DNA of 47,189 nt from an uncultured archaeon. GTDB lineage: Archaea; Iainarchaeota; Iainarchaeia; Iainarchaeales; Iainarchaeaceae. Made by a program: the position numbers and the translations under genes. Of the stretch, positions 24,984 through 32,555 are shown in pieces (within the stretch, counting starts at the first letter, position 1; each line of letters opens with the position of its first letter). Location of the stretch: NCBI GenBank assembly GCA_902386385.1, contig CABMIU010000044.1, forward strand, positions 1 through 47,189, given 5' to 3'. A model generated the notes under the pieces. That model was given only the letters and a program-made list of their open reading frames with translations. It was not told the origin of the DNA and did not search any database.

Positions 24984-25445
24984 TTATATACTTGCAGTTG
25001 GATTCAACTGCTTCCGCATCAGCACCCAATTATTTTCGTTGTACCCGTGCTTTTCGTAGAATTCCTGCGCAGGGCAACCGTGCAAGGCAAGAAGATAGGT
25101 CGATTTCATTTTCCTTTTCCTTGCCTCCGCTTCAACCTGTGAAAGCAGGGCACTGCCAGCCCCTTTCCCCCGGAAGGCTTCCCGCACAACCAGCTCGTCA
25201 ATGAAGCAGATTTTTCCGGCAAACCAGTAGTCCGTATGGAAAATGATGAACCCCGCGATTTCCTTTTTCTCGCGGCAAACCATAATAGTGCAGGTGCGGA
25301 AGTACTTCCCGATTTTCTGTGCTGCCAGTTTACTGCCCCACTTTTCATTGTACGGCGGCTTCGAGAATTCGAGGCGGAAAATCTCCTCGAGCGCAGGCAA
25401 ATCGGATTTTGATGCCTTTTTGATGTTCCGGCGGTTGCTTTGCAT
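24984..25445 (-). CDS. GNAT-family N-acetyltransferase
   Basis: A 153-residue acetyltransferase of the GNAT fold. The acetyl-CoA loop is in VVREAFRGKGAGSALLSQVEAEA, preceded by the strand CFIDELVVREAF and followed by AQEFYEKHGYNENNWVLM typical of the C-terminal strand pair. The substrate is unknown; RimI-like protein acetylation or small amine acetylation are both possible. I chose the ATG at 25445 because conservation begins there; the longer frame adds a hydrophobic stretch that looks non-coding. Confidence 0.8.
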   Translation of the reverse strand: MQSNRRNIKKASKSDLPALEEIFRLEFSKPPYNEKWGSKLAAQKIGKYFRTCTIMVCREKKEIAGFIIFHTDYWFAGKICFIDELVVREAFRGKGAGSALLSQVEAEARKRKMKSTYLLALHGCPAQEFYEKHGYNENNWVLMRKQLNPTASI

Positions 25446-25487
25446 AAACAGAATAAAAACTAAAAAATGCCTGCAAATGCCCAATAA

Positions 25488-25820
25488 TCACTTCTTCCTT
25501 TTCTTCGCTTTCAGTGTTGGTTTAGGGTCCCTGGCCGATTCTTCAGACCCCGCTTCTTCCGCCCCGTCTGCTTCGGAATCGGCAATTTCCGTGCCTTCGC
25601 CTTGGCCCCCTTCGCTTTCAGAAACACCCATCAAGTCCTCGAGCTTTTTCCCGCCCTTTGTAGCTGCGTTGAATTCCTCGACATCCTCATCGTCAAGACC
25701 GAGGTTCTTCAGCACGCGGTCATGGTCTTCCAAGGACATCTGGTTGAATTCCTCGCGCCAGATTTTCATGTCCGCTGTCTCAGGCAGGGGCCGGCCTTCG
25801 GATTTTTTCCTTCCTAACAT
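25488..25820 (-). CDS. Acidic low-complexity small protein
   Basis: A 110-residue protein with a short ordered N-terminal half (WREEFNQMSLEDHDRVLKNLGL) and a C-terminal half very rich in Glu, Gly, Ser and Asp, ending in a Lys/Arg cluster (KAKKRKK). Such tails usually are disordered and may bind nucleic acid or proteins. No family is recognised. TTTATAAA 25-30 nt upstream of the ATG points to a leaderless mRNA, divergent from xerA. The stop is 39 nt before the GNAT start on the same strand. Confidence 0.6.
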   Translation of the reverse strand: MLGRKKSEGRPLPETADMKIWREEFNQMSLEDHDRVLKNLGLDDEDVEEFNAATKGGKKLEDLMGVSESEGGQGEGTEIADSEADGAEEAGSEESARDPKPTLKAKKRKK

Positions 25821-25940
25821 AATCACAATTGATGCATTAAGAGTTTATAAAACTTGGCGGCGCAAATTCGCAAAAAAAAACCTACTGGTAAAATACGCCC
25901 CATCGGCAGGTATTTATTCGCAAAAGTGAAAATATTATGG

Positions 25941-26930
25941 ATGCCCGAAAAGGGAATGCAGTATAACCCAGCTCCGCGAGTTGTGGAAAAAGCCCCAAAA
26001 AATGCCAACGCCTTCGGCTCTGCGCCAACCGGACAAGCCGAGGCGGATAAGACGCGGGAAAACAGGGGGAGCGACCAGGAAACAGCCGCACCTGCAAATG
26101 AAATGGTTTCCGGCTGGGTCTCAAAGTTCAGGCAGGAACTCCTCATCGCGGGGTACTCGTTGCGAACGATAAAAATGTACACGCTTTACCTCGATGGATT
26201 CCTCCTTCACGCGAAGAAAGAGCCAAAGGATGTTGGCCGCAGTGACATCGTCAGCTACATGGCTAGCCTCAAGGAAAAGGGGAACTCGAATGCAACGCTC
26301 GGCCTGGTGCACGCCAGCCTCAAATATTTTTTCAAGGAATACCTGAAAATGAATGCTCTTGACGAGGTCAAGGTGCCAAAGAAAGCAAAGGCCTTGCCGG
26401 CAATCCTCACAAAGGAAGAGGTGCGCGAATTGCTTCACGCGACAAAGAATGGGCGAAACAGGCTTCTCCTGCAGTTCATTTACTCCACGGGCGTGCGGGT
26501 GAGCGAATGCGTAAACATGAAGGCCGAGGACATAAATTTCAAGGAAAAAATGGGCAAAGTCAAATCCGGCAAAGGGGCAAAGGACCGCATCATTATCCTC
26601 TCCCGCAACTGGTGCGCGATGGCAAAGAAATATGTGGAGCGCAAAAAGGTGAAGAGCCCCTTCCTTTTTTCGAAGAAGAACGGCAAGCCAATCACTTCTG
26701 ATACCGTTCAGCGCATTGTGCGCAAGGCTGCGCTCCACGCGGGGATAACAAAGGAAATCACACCACACTCGTTACGGCATTCTTTCGCCACCCACCTCCT
26801 CGAGGCGGGGGAAAACATCCGGAACATCCAGGAGCTGCTTGGCCACGCCAACCTCAACACAACGCAGATTTACACCCACGTTTCAACGGAGCAACTGAAG
26901 AAGGTGCAGAGCCCTTTTGACAGGCTGTGA
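25941..26930 (+). CDS. xerA: XerA-type tyrosine recombinase
   Basis: A 329-residue site-specific recombinase. The SAM-like core-binding domain (about 70-150) contains SLRTIKMYTLYLDGFLL. The catalytic domain holds Arg in YSTGVRVSECV, Lys in KVKSGKGAKDRII, HSLRHSFATHLLE and LLGHANLNTTQIYTHV with the nucleophilic Tyr. Archaeal XerA resolves chromosome dimers at dif. No dif site was evident nearby. The first 60 residues are a disordered extension. TATTTATT at about 25912-25919 lies 26 nt before the ATG at 25941, so a leaderless start is favoured over longer versions. Confidence 0.9.
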   Translation: MPEKGMQYNPAPRVVEKAPKNANAFGSAPTGQAEADKTRENRGSDQETAAPANEMVSGWVSKFRQELLIAGYSLRTIKMYTLYLDGFLLHAKKEPKDVGRSDIVSYMASLKEKGNSNATLGLVHASLKYFFKEYLKMNALDEVKVPKKAKALPAILTKEEVRELLHATKNGRNRLLLQFIYSTGVRVSECVNMKAEDINFKEKMGKVKSGKGAKDRIIILSRNWCAMAKKYVERKKVKSPFLFSKKNGKPITSDTVQRIVRKAALHAGITKEITPHSLRHSFATHLLEAGENIRNIQELLGHANLNTTQIYTHVSTEQLKKVQSPFDRL

Positions 26931-27379
26931 AAGCAAGACCCTGAGGGGTTCATGGCTGAACCAACCCCGCACTTCCGGTAATGGCAACAAAAACCTGCCG
27001 CCGCAAGGCCTTGGCAAACAAATGCCTTTGATTTGCCCCAACCAAGCCAAAACACATTATGTATAGCCCTCTGAAACGGTGGCTGGATATTCACGGAATT
27101 AGACAAAACAAAAACCTATTATGTAGAGGTGTTGTTTTCTTTTGGTTTAGCCGCTTGTTTTGGCGTTTTGGCCTCAAAATAATTTGAGAGGTATAGGGAG
27201 CACACTTTGATTGCATTGGCCAAACAGGTGCGGCCCCTGGTGTTATTGACAAGAAAACACCTGAAAACCGGGCTCTTCTTTTTATACCCCCGCCATTTCC
27301 AGCGGCCGTATCGTAACGTTTATATATATCGTGGTTTTTATTATTTCAACACTTTCATTAATTTGAGGAGGAAGGGACA
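26931..27379. other. Non-coding stretch between xerA and the PRC-barrel gene
   Basis: No gene is visible. It contains two similar short motifs, AAAACNNATTATGTA, near 27052 and 27110. It also has a folded segment at 27225-27263 in which CACC can pair either with an upstream CAGGTG or with GGTGTT. The promoter of the next gene (TTTATATATAT at about 27319-27329) and a strong GAGGAGG ribosome binding site close the stretch. Confidence 0.5.
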
Positions 27380-27691
27380 ATGACAGTGAGGATTTCAAAG
27401 CTATTCGGAATGGATATTTACACCGCTGACGGTGACTATAAGGGCAAGGTTTTTGACCTTGTCATAAACCTAGAGAAGGGCAAGATTGAGACAGTGACAA
27501 CCGAGCCGCTCAAGGCAAGGAGCAAAATAGAAGCAAAGAAAATAATAAGCGAAAAAAGCATACCATACAACAGAGTAAGGGCCGCAAAAGACATTCTGAT
27601 TGTTGGCCAGACCGCGAGGCCGGACGCAATACAGGAAGAGGAAGAAGCGCCACAGAGGCCAATGCCGACAAGGCCATACAGAAGGTTCTGA
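27380..27691 (+). CDS. PRC-barrel domain protein
   Basis: A 103-residue protein. The first 78 residues form a PRC-barrel: RISKLFGMDIYTADGDYKGKVFDL-type opening (MDIYTADGDYKGKVFDL), then a strand GKIETVTTEPL and the ending IPYNRVRAAKDILIVG. The tail EEEEAPQRPMPTRPYRRF looks disordered. Archaeal PRC-barrel proteins are small, abundant and of unclear role, possibly in RNA metabolism or cell division (CdpB-like). The promoter and GAGGAGG site suggest strong expression. Confidence 0.85.
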   Translation: MTVRISKLFGMDIYTADGDYKGKVFDLVINLEKGKIETVTTEPLKARSKIEAKKIISEKSIPYNRVRAAKDILIVGQTARPDAIQEEEEAPQRPMPTRPYRRF

Positions 27692-27833
27692 AGCCAGAAC
27701 CTTCTGCAATTTTTTCTCTTTTTGCAATGGTTTTAACAGAGCCTAAAAATAAAAACCTTATGTTTATACAATATACATAAGATGGTCTTACTATAGTTAA
27801 ATAAGAAGAATACTGGAAGTGCGGGGTGCCAAC

Positions 27834-28418
27834 GTGGTCAAGGGTTTTTTCATCCAATACAAGTTCATCATCCCGGAAGGAACGCCGCACTCGTCTTACA
27901 CTTACCAGAAGCTCTTTCGTGCGCTCTATGGTTACACCCAAAATGTTACAAAATCGAACGGGAAAACTTACCATTACCACCGCAGGGGTATTCTTTCGAA
28001 TGTGCCCTATTTGCGCCCAGGGAAAAATTGTGTTGTGATACCGCAGCGCGCGTTCACTTCCTTGGATAATTTTTTCAAAACCGGCAAGAACCCCAGCCAT
28101 GCATGGGTTGTGAAGGGGGACTGGAAAGCGGTCTTTTATATGGATGAAAAAGTGCTTGAGGAGGCGCAGGTAATCTCTTCAATAAAAGAGCAAATCGCTA
28201 GGCTCTTCCAGCCTTCGCTAGGGAGCGAAGGCCTGCCGGATCTTTCAAAGCTTGCCGAAAAAGCCAGGCAGGGGGAAGCTGTTCCGCAGGAAAAGGCTGT
28301 TCCGTCCTTGGTTGAAGCGGAGTCAATAATCAACGAGCCGTGGTTCAAGGAAGTTTATCTGAAGGATAAGGAACTGAGGAAATTTTACGAGGATTACAGG
28401 GCGTTGAAGGGCCAGTGA
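27834..28418 (+). CDS. Conserved archaeal protein of unknown function
   Basis: A 194-residue protein. The N-terminal part KFIIPEGTPHSSYTYQKLFRALYGYTQ followed by a YHYHRRGILSNVPYLRP-type basic stretch (RRGILSNVPYLRPGKNCVVI) looks like a family seen in small-genome archaea. The C-terminal half is charged and helical. Basic, Tyr-rich patches hint at nucleic acid binding, but no function is known. TATA-like TATAGTTAAATA at about 27794-27805 would give a leaderless GTG start at 27834; an upstream GTG at 27819 is possible. Confidence 0.65.
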   Translation: MVKGFFIQYKFIIPEGTPHSSYTYQKLFRALYGYTQNVTKSNGKTYHYHRRGILSNVPYLRPGKNCVVIPQRAFTSLDNFFKTGKNPSHAWVVKGDWKAVFYMDEKVLEEAQVISSIKEQIARLFQPSLGSEGLPDLSKLAEKARQGEAVPQEKAVPSLVEAESIINEPWFKEVYLKDKELRKFYEDYRALKGQ

Positions 28419-28464
28419 ATACCTGGTGTATTGCTTGCCGCCAGAACTGCGGGGTGAAATCCAC

Positions 28465-28887
28465 CTACCCTTTCCTTGCGGCAACCTTTGCGATTTCCTC
28501 TTCTGTCTCCCGCTCTGGCGGGGTTTTGAGCTTAATTAATGTGTCCCTTTTTCTCCATTTCTTCTTTCCGCCGGTGCTCTGCGTTTCGACAAGCCCCACA
28601 TCGACAAGTGTTTTTATGTATGGGTAGAGGCTCCTGTCGTTCTGGTAATCGACATGGAAAAGCTCGCGGATTCGGCGCATGATTTCTTCCATTGAAATCC
28701 ATTCGTCAAAGCCGAGCACCGCAATGATGTGGCTGGCTTGTGTGTTCTCATTCAGTTTCAGGTAATCCCAGATGCTGTGGATTTCTTCGCGCAAATTTTC
28801 CTGCCCGTAAAGTGGCTTTTCATTTTCTTCCTGCCTGGCAATTCCTTTTGACCGGAAAAATTTTTTGAAGAAATCCACTAAAAACAT
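28465..28887 (-). CDS. Winged-helix-like DNA-binding protein
   Basis: A 140-residue protein. The central segment EWISMEEIMRRIRELFHVDYQND, with RSLYPYIKTLVDVGLVETQS after it, looks like a winged helix-turn-helix (only parts given). The C-terminus is basic (GGKKKWRKRD). The family is not known to me. It ends in TAG. Four GTAATTA(C/T)T motifs lie 45-125 nt upstream of its start and may be its own operator. Confidence 0.6.
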   Translation of the reverse strand: MFLVDFFKKFFRSKGIARQEENEKPLYGQENLREEIHSIWDYLKLNENTQASHIIAVLGFDEWISMEEIMRRIRELFHVDYQNDRSLYPYIKTLVDVGLVETQSTGGKKKWRKRDTLIKLKTPPERETEEEIAKVAARKG

Positions 28888-29459
28888 GCCAGAAATATGT
28901 TTAAATCCCTTTAAATAATTATTGTTTTGAGGGTAATTACTATTTATAAATAAAGTAATTATTGGTTTTGATAGTAATTACTAAATTTTTGTTATTTGGT
29001 TGTGTAATTACTAGTCAATTGTCCGTCTTAAAACGAATTTATGCCTTTTATTTGCTGGTTTTGTGGTATTTTTGGCACAATTTAGAAAATATGTAGCTAA
29101 AAGTGAGTTGCTTTAAGTGGTTCTGTTTTTGCACCGTCGAGGCTTGATGCAACCCTGTTGTGAGTCAAAGCATTTTTGAGTGGGCTTAAGTGGCTTTGTT
29201 TTTGTTGCCCATTGCCTTAATTTTATTGTGTGAAGAAGTGGGTGCGTTTAATTGGTTGCAGTTTTTGCTTTTTTCGGGTTTCTGTGACTGGCCTGGTTTG
29301 TAAGTTGGTTTTATCTGGCATTTTTTGGGCTAATTGCTGGCGTGGTGTATTAGGGGTGAAAAGTAGGTTGTTTTAATTATTGGTATTTTGCCTTGTTTCG
29401 CCAATTTCTGGCGGTATGGTGTTTTTCCGTGGTTTTTCAGGGCAAAAATATTAGTGGAA
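28888..29459. other. AT- and GT-rich non-coding stretch with reiterated motifs
   Basis: No ORF is convincing. The left part has GTAATTA(C/T)T at 28933, 28955, 28974 and 29004. The right part (about 29030-29450) is very rich in T and G and poor in C and A on the + strand. It repeats a degenerate TTTAAGTGGNTNTGTTTTTG-like motif near 29113, 29189 and 29249. It ends at the initiator tRNA. A regulatory region, a replication-associated AT-rich element or a decayed gene are all possible. Confidence 0.5.
28933..29012. promoter_or_regulatory. Cluster of four GTAATTAC-like sites
   Basis: GTAATTACT at 28933-28941, 28974-28982 and 29004-29012, plus GTAATTATT at 28955-28963. The core is palindromic; the copy at 28972-28983 is a full 12-bp palindrome. 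Related copies occur at 29654 and 29679 just beyond the TFE stop codon. Spacings of 22, 19 and 30 nt and the location upstream of a winged-helix gene fit a multi-site operator. Confidence 0.5.
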
Positions 29460-29534
29460 TAGCGGGGGAAGGATTTGAACCTCCGACCTTCGGGTTATGA
29501 GCCCGACGGGCACTCCTGACTGCCCTACCCCGCT
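29460..29534 (-). tRNA. Initiator tRNA-Met(CAT)
   Basis: A 75-nt cloverleaf with anticodon loop CTCATAA. The acceptor stem is AGCGGGG with CCCCGCT, so the first pair is A1-U72, a mark of archaeal initiators. The anticodon stem ends in the three GGG:CCC pairs of initiators (TCGGG/CCCGA). The discriminator is A. No intron and no encoded CCA. Confidence 0.93.
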
Positions 29535-29682
29535 GCAAATATCATCCTATTATGGTTTTATTAACCCTTTTGAAATCTTTTTTTGGCAAATAAACCGATA
29601 ATTTAGCTCTTTATTTAATTTCATATTCAATTTATGCTTATTTTCAAATAAAAGTAATTATTTGCTCTTGGTTTGGTTGTAA

Positions 29683-30270
29683 TTAAGTATTTTGGTTGTC
29701 ACACCCCCTTGTCCAAGAATTCGCGTTTTTGTCCAGTATCTTTTCAAGCGCGCTCATTTCATTCTTTAGTTCCTCTATCTTGCCTGTCAGTTCCTTCAGC
29801 CTTTTCTTGTTATCTATAAGTGAAAGCGGCTTTCCTGTCTCAGGGTCCTTGAAATCATATTGCGCGGCTATTTCAAAGGGGTATTCCTGCATTCCCTGGC
29901 CGCCGCTGTAAAACTCATGGGTGCCTTCAAATTCAAGGCCTTTCTGCATTTTCTCCACCTGTTCAGACCTCTGTTCTATTATCAGTTCCGCAATCCTTGG
30001 CTCCTTGATTTCCCACGTGTATGAATACCACCCTGTCTTGATGTTCTTTGTTTTCTGGTAACATGCAATGCCCCTGTAATGCAGCCTGTTGAGCACAGTC
30101 CGTATCTCGGTTATTTTCAGGCTTGGCATCTTCTTCCCGATTTCCTCGTCCTTCACCGGCCTTTTCTTGTCGATGCAAATCTTTACGAGCTCTATTGCAT
30201 GTTCCCCCCCGACTGATTTGAGGAAGTCCTGGCAAATCTGCAGCTCATGGATTTTCGGGGCTTTGTCCAT
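29683..30270 (-). CDS. tfe: Transcription initiation factor E alpha (TFE) with cysteine-less ribbon
   Basis: A 195-residue TFE. The N-terminal winged helix spans about 1-100 and includes RPVKDEEIGKKMPSLKITEI, TVLNRLHYRGIACYQKTK and TGWYSYTWEI. Next comes GLEFEGTHEFYS where the zinc ribbon should begin, and a coiled C-terminus KELTGKIEELKNEMSALEKIL. The two CPxC pairs that normally bind zinc are absent: the matching positions read SGGQ and DPETG. TFE helps open promoters and stabilises the RNA polymerase clamp; loss of zinc may alter the ribbon fold. The ATG follows GGAGGAGG. Confidence 0.85.
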   Translation of the reverse strand: MDKAPKIHELQICQDFLKSVGGEHAIELVKICIDKKRPVKDEEIGKKMPSLKITEIRTVLNRLHYRGIACYQKTKNIKTGWYSYTWEIKEPRIAELIIEQRSEQVEKMQKGLEFEGTHEFYSGGQGMQEYPFEIAAQYDFKDPETGKPLSLIDNKKRLKELTGKIEELKNEMSALEKILDKNANSWTRGCDNQNT

Positions 30271-30321
30271 ACAGTATTCCTCCTCCGCGTATTCCTTTTA
30301 AATCGAACATCTGTGGTGGTT

Positions 30322-30861
30322 TCATTCCTGCCCAATTGGCCGTACTTTCTTTCCCTTGCTGACCGGCTCAATCTCAATCTTGGCCCCGCCGAATTTCTTT
30401 CCGAGTTCAGCGCCTTTCTGCAGGCGGTCAAGGAAAACCGCGAGCGCCGCGATTTCAGAATGCGGCTGCAGGGTTATAGAAACATTATAATCCGCTTTCT
30501 CGTAAACTTCCCTTTCAACTTTTTGCGAGCCAATTATGACGAGCAGCTTGTCAATTTTGGCCAGTTCCGCCTCAACGTTCTGAACCGGCAGGCCATACAT
30601 CGTAAGGTGCACCGGGGCGAACCCTTTCTGCTTGTAGAAGCTGAGCCTTTTTTTCCAATCGTCAAAGAATTCCACTTCCGCCCCCTTGCCCCATCGTTCA
30701 TTCATTTCCTGAACGGTTTTGGCTATTTCCCTGTCCTCTTCGCCAATGACTTCAATCCTGTTCGCGCCGAATGCCCTTGCGACAAGGCAGCAGTGGCTCG
30801 TAACCCTGTAATCGCGCACATGCCTGTGGCCGTATCTGAGGACGACGATTTCGCGCTGCAT
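30322..30861 (-). CDS. trm56: tRNA (cytidine(56)-2'-O)-methyltransferase
   Basis: A 179-residue SPOUT methyltransferase of the archaeal Trm56 family, which 2'-O-methylates C56 in the tRNA T-loop. It has the family opening VLRYGHRHVRDYRVTSHCC, ARAFGANRIEVIGEED, PVHLTMYGLP, the cofactor knot VIIGSQKVEREVYEKADYNV and QPHSEIAALAVFLDRL. The ATG at 30861 is leaderless by the AT tract about 25 nt upstream. It shares a mirror-symmetric promoter region with serS. Confidence 0.92.
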   Translation of the reverse strand: MQREIVVLRYGHRHVRDYRVTSHCCLVARAFGANRIEVIGEEDREIAKTVQEMNERWGKGAEVEFFDDWKKRLSFYKQKGFAPVHLTMYGLPVQNVEAELAKIDKLLVIIGSQKVEREVYEKADYNVSITLQPHSEIAALAVFLDRLQKGAELGKKFGGAKIEIEPVSKGKKVRPIGQE

Positions 30862-30916
30862 GCAAATAAGCCGGTTCGAGGGTTTTTTATTCCTTCCAGC
30901 CGTTGTTATTTGCATG
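30859..30916. promoter_or_regulatory. Mirror-symmetric divergent promoter of trm56 and serS
   Basis: CATGCAAATAA (30859-30869) and TTATTTGCATG (30906-30916) are perfect 11-bp inverted copies. Each contains a start codon: trm56 on the - strand and serS on the + strand. The AT-rich GGTTTTTTATTCC between them (about 30880-30892) can act as TATA box for both directions. Both transcripts would be leaderless or nearly so, with the same first bases. Confidence 0.65.
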
Positions 30917-32191
30917 CTTGACATAAAGCTCCTGCGTGAAAGCCCCGCTTTGATTGAGGCCGACCTGAAGAGACGCGGCGAAACCGAGAAACTGAACTGG
31001 GTTTCAGAAGCAGCGGAAATGGACAAGAAGTACCGGCGCGGCCTGCAGGAAGCCGAGGCCCTCCGCCAGAAGCGGAATGCAATCACGGATGAAATCAACA
31101 AGCTGATGGCCCAGAAAAAGGATTTCAAATCCAAAATAGCCGAGGCAAAGGGGCTTCCCGACAAAATAAAGGGAATTGAGCAGGAAACCGCGCCGCTCAA
31201 GGAACAGATTGACTGGTTCCTGATGCGCTTCCCGAACATCCTGCATGACTCCGTTCCTGCGGGAAAGGACGATTCCGAGAACGTTGTAGTGCGCGAGGTC
31301 GGCAGGAAAGCCTCAAATGCCAAGATGCTTCCGCATGGGGAACTCCTGGAAAAGAATGGGTGGGCGGATTTTGCCCGGGCGGCAAAAACTTCCGGCCAGG
31401 GATTTTATTTCCTGAAGGGTGATTTTGCCCTGCTTGAAATGTCCCTTGTTCGCTTTGCGGTTGACAGGCTGGCCGAGAAAGGCTACACCGCGATTCAGCC
31501 GCCGCTGATGATGAACCGCCCAGCGTATGAAGGCGTCACCGACCTTGCCGATTTCGAGAATGTCATGTACAAGGTTGATTCCGAGGACCTTTACCTGATT
31601 GCAACCTCTGAGCACCCGATGGCCGCAATGTACCGGGACGAAATATTCGGCGAGAAGGATTTGCCGGTAAAGCTCGCTGGCGTTTCTCCCTGCTTCAGGC
31701 GCGAAATAGGCAAGCACGGGATTGACACGCGGGGCATTTTCCGCGTCCACCAGTTCAACAAGGTGGAGCAGTTCGTTTTCTGCCTCCCTGAGGACACATG
31801 GAAGTTCCACGAGGAAATCCTCGCGAATGCGGAAGGCCTGTTCAAGGATCTTGGCTTGGCTTACAGGGTCGTCAACATCTGCACGGGCGACATCGGCACC
31901 GTCGCCGCGAAGAAGTACGACATCGAGGCGTGGATGCCGCGCGAGGAAAAATACCGCGAGGTCGTTTCCTGCTCCAACTGCACTACCTACCAGGCTGTGC
32001 GCTCTAACATAAAATGCAGGAAAAAGGACGGCTCGAAGGAGTATGTGCACACCCTGAACAGCACAATGGTGGCCACATCGAGGGCTTTGCGCGCAATTGC
32101 CGAAACCTACTGCGACGGCGAAACCCTTGAAATCCCCAAGGTGCTGCGGCCGTACATGAACGGGAAGAAGGAGATTAAGGCGGGGAAGTGA
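30914..32191 (+). CDS. serS: Seryl-tRNA synthetase
   Basis: A 425-residue class II synthetase of the common (bacterial/eukaryal-like) type. The N-terminal coiled-coil tRNA-binding arm is at about 20-105 (KKYRRGLQEAEALRQKRNAI). The catalytic domain has motif 2 SPCFRREIGKHGIDTRGIFR-like sequence (CFRREIGKHGIDTRGIFRVH) and motif 3 near NSTMVATSRALRAIAE. It charges tRNA-Ser. The ATG at 30914 has a TATA-like TTTTTTATT about 28 nt upstream. It is divergent from trm56. Confidence 0.95.
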   Translation: MLDIKLLRESPALIEADLKRRGETEKLNWVSEAAEMDKKYRRGLQEAEALRQKRNAITDEINKLMAQKKDFKSKIAEAKGLPDKIKGIEQETAPLKEQIDWFLMRFPNILHDSVPAGKDDSENVVVREVGRKASNAKMLPHGELLEKNGWADFARAAKTSGQGFYFLKGDFALLEMSLVRFAVDRLAEKGYTAIQPPLMMNRPAYEGVTDLADFENVMYKVDSEDLYLIATSEHPMAAMYRDEIFGEKDLPVKLAGVSPCFRREIGKHGIDTRGIFRVHQFNKVEQFVFCLPEDTWKFHEEILANAEGLFKDLGLAYRVVNICTGDIGTVAAKKYDIEAWMPREEKYREVVSCSNCTTYQAVRSNIKCRKKDGSKEYVHTLNSTMVATSRALRAIAETYCDGETLEIPKVLRPYMNGKKEIKAGK

Positions 32192-32195
32192 AAAC

Positions 32196-32489
32196 GTGGC
32201 TGATGATGATAAAGAGAAGAAATCACAAACAAAATCGCCGGTTACTGGAGACTTCTTAGACCTTAAACAAAAGAGTTTCTGGATTATCTCCTGGACAATG
32301 GGTTGCATTTTTGCTTTTGCTGCAATTTTTATCGACCTCATGGTCTTACTGAAAAAGTTGTTTTTGAATGAACCTATACTTCTCTCAACCGTAAAAATAT
32401 GGGTGTTTGAAATACAAGGGCCTGTATTGGCTCTAACCGGATTCGGATTCCTCGCTTTGTTGCTGATTATTGGAAAGCCAAAAAATTAA
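32196..32489 (+). CDS. Small two-helix membrane protein
   Basis: A 97-residue protein with a polar, Lys/Asp-rich start (ADDDKEKKSQTKSPV) and two membrane segments (about 28-52 and 70-92). The family is unknown. It starts with GTG 5 nt after the serS stop, so it is probably co-transcribed with it. Its codons are more AT-rich than in serS, which may point to a later arrival. Confidence 0.6.
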   Translation: MADDDKEKKSQTKSPVTGDFLDLKQKSFWIISWTMGCIFAFAAIFIDLMVLLKKLFLNEPILLSTVKIWVFEIQGPVLALTGFGFLALLLIIGKPKN

Positions 32490-32544
32490 TTCCCGCACCG
32501 GCAATAAGCCCGCCCCCTCGGAAGCGCTTTATATTCTGAAATCC
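32490..32544 (+). repeat. Shared 5' flank of the LAGLIDADG genes, copy 1
   Basis: This promoter region contains CCGCACCGGCAA, then CTCGGAAGCG and TTTATATTC, in the same order and spacing as at 38794-38841 before the second LAGLIDADG gene. The TTTATATTC element is 26 nt from the ATG and acts as the TATA box. Confidence 0.65.
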
Positions 32545-32555
32545 TTTTTTTGTGC

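Noticed and set aside
27225-27263. Riboswitch-like alternative pairings
   Set aside because: Two overlapping short stems exist, but they lie upstream of the TATA box of the PRC-barrel gene and so are not in its leader; chance is likely.
31313-32341. 342-codon - strand frame opposite serS
   Set aside because: Antisense shadow of a conserved synthetase.
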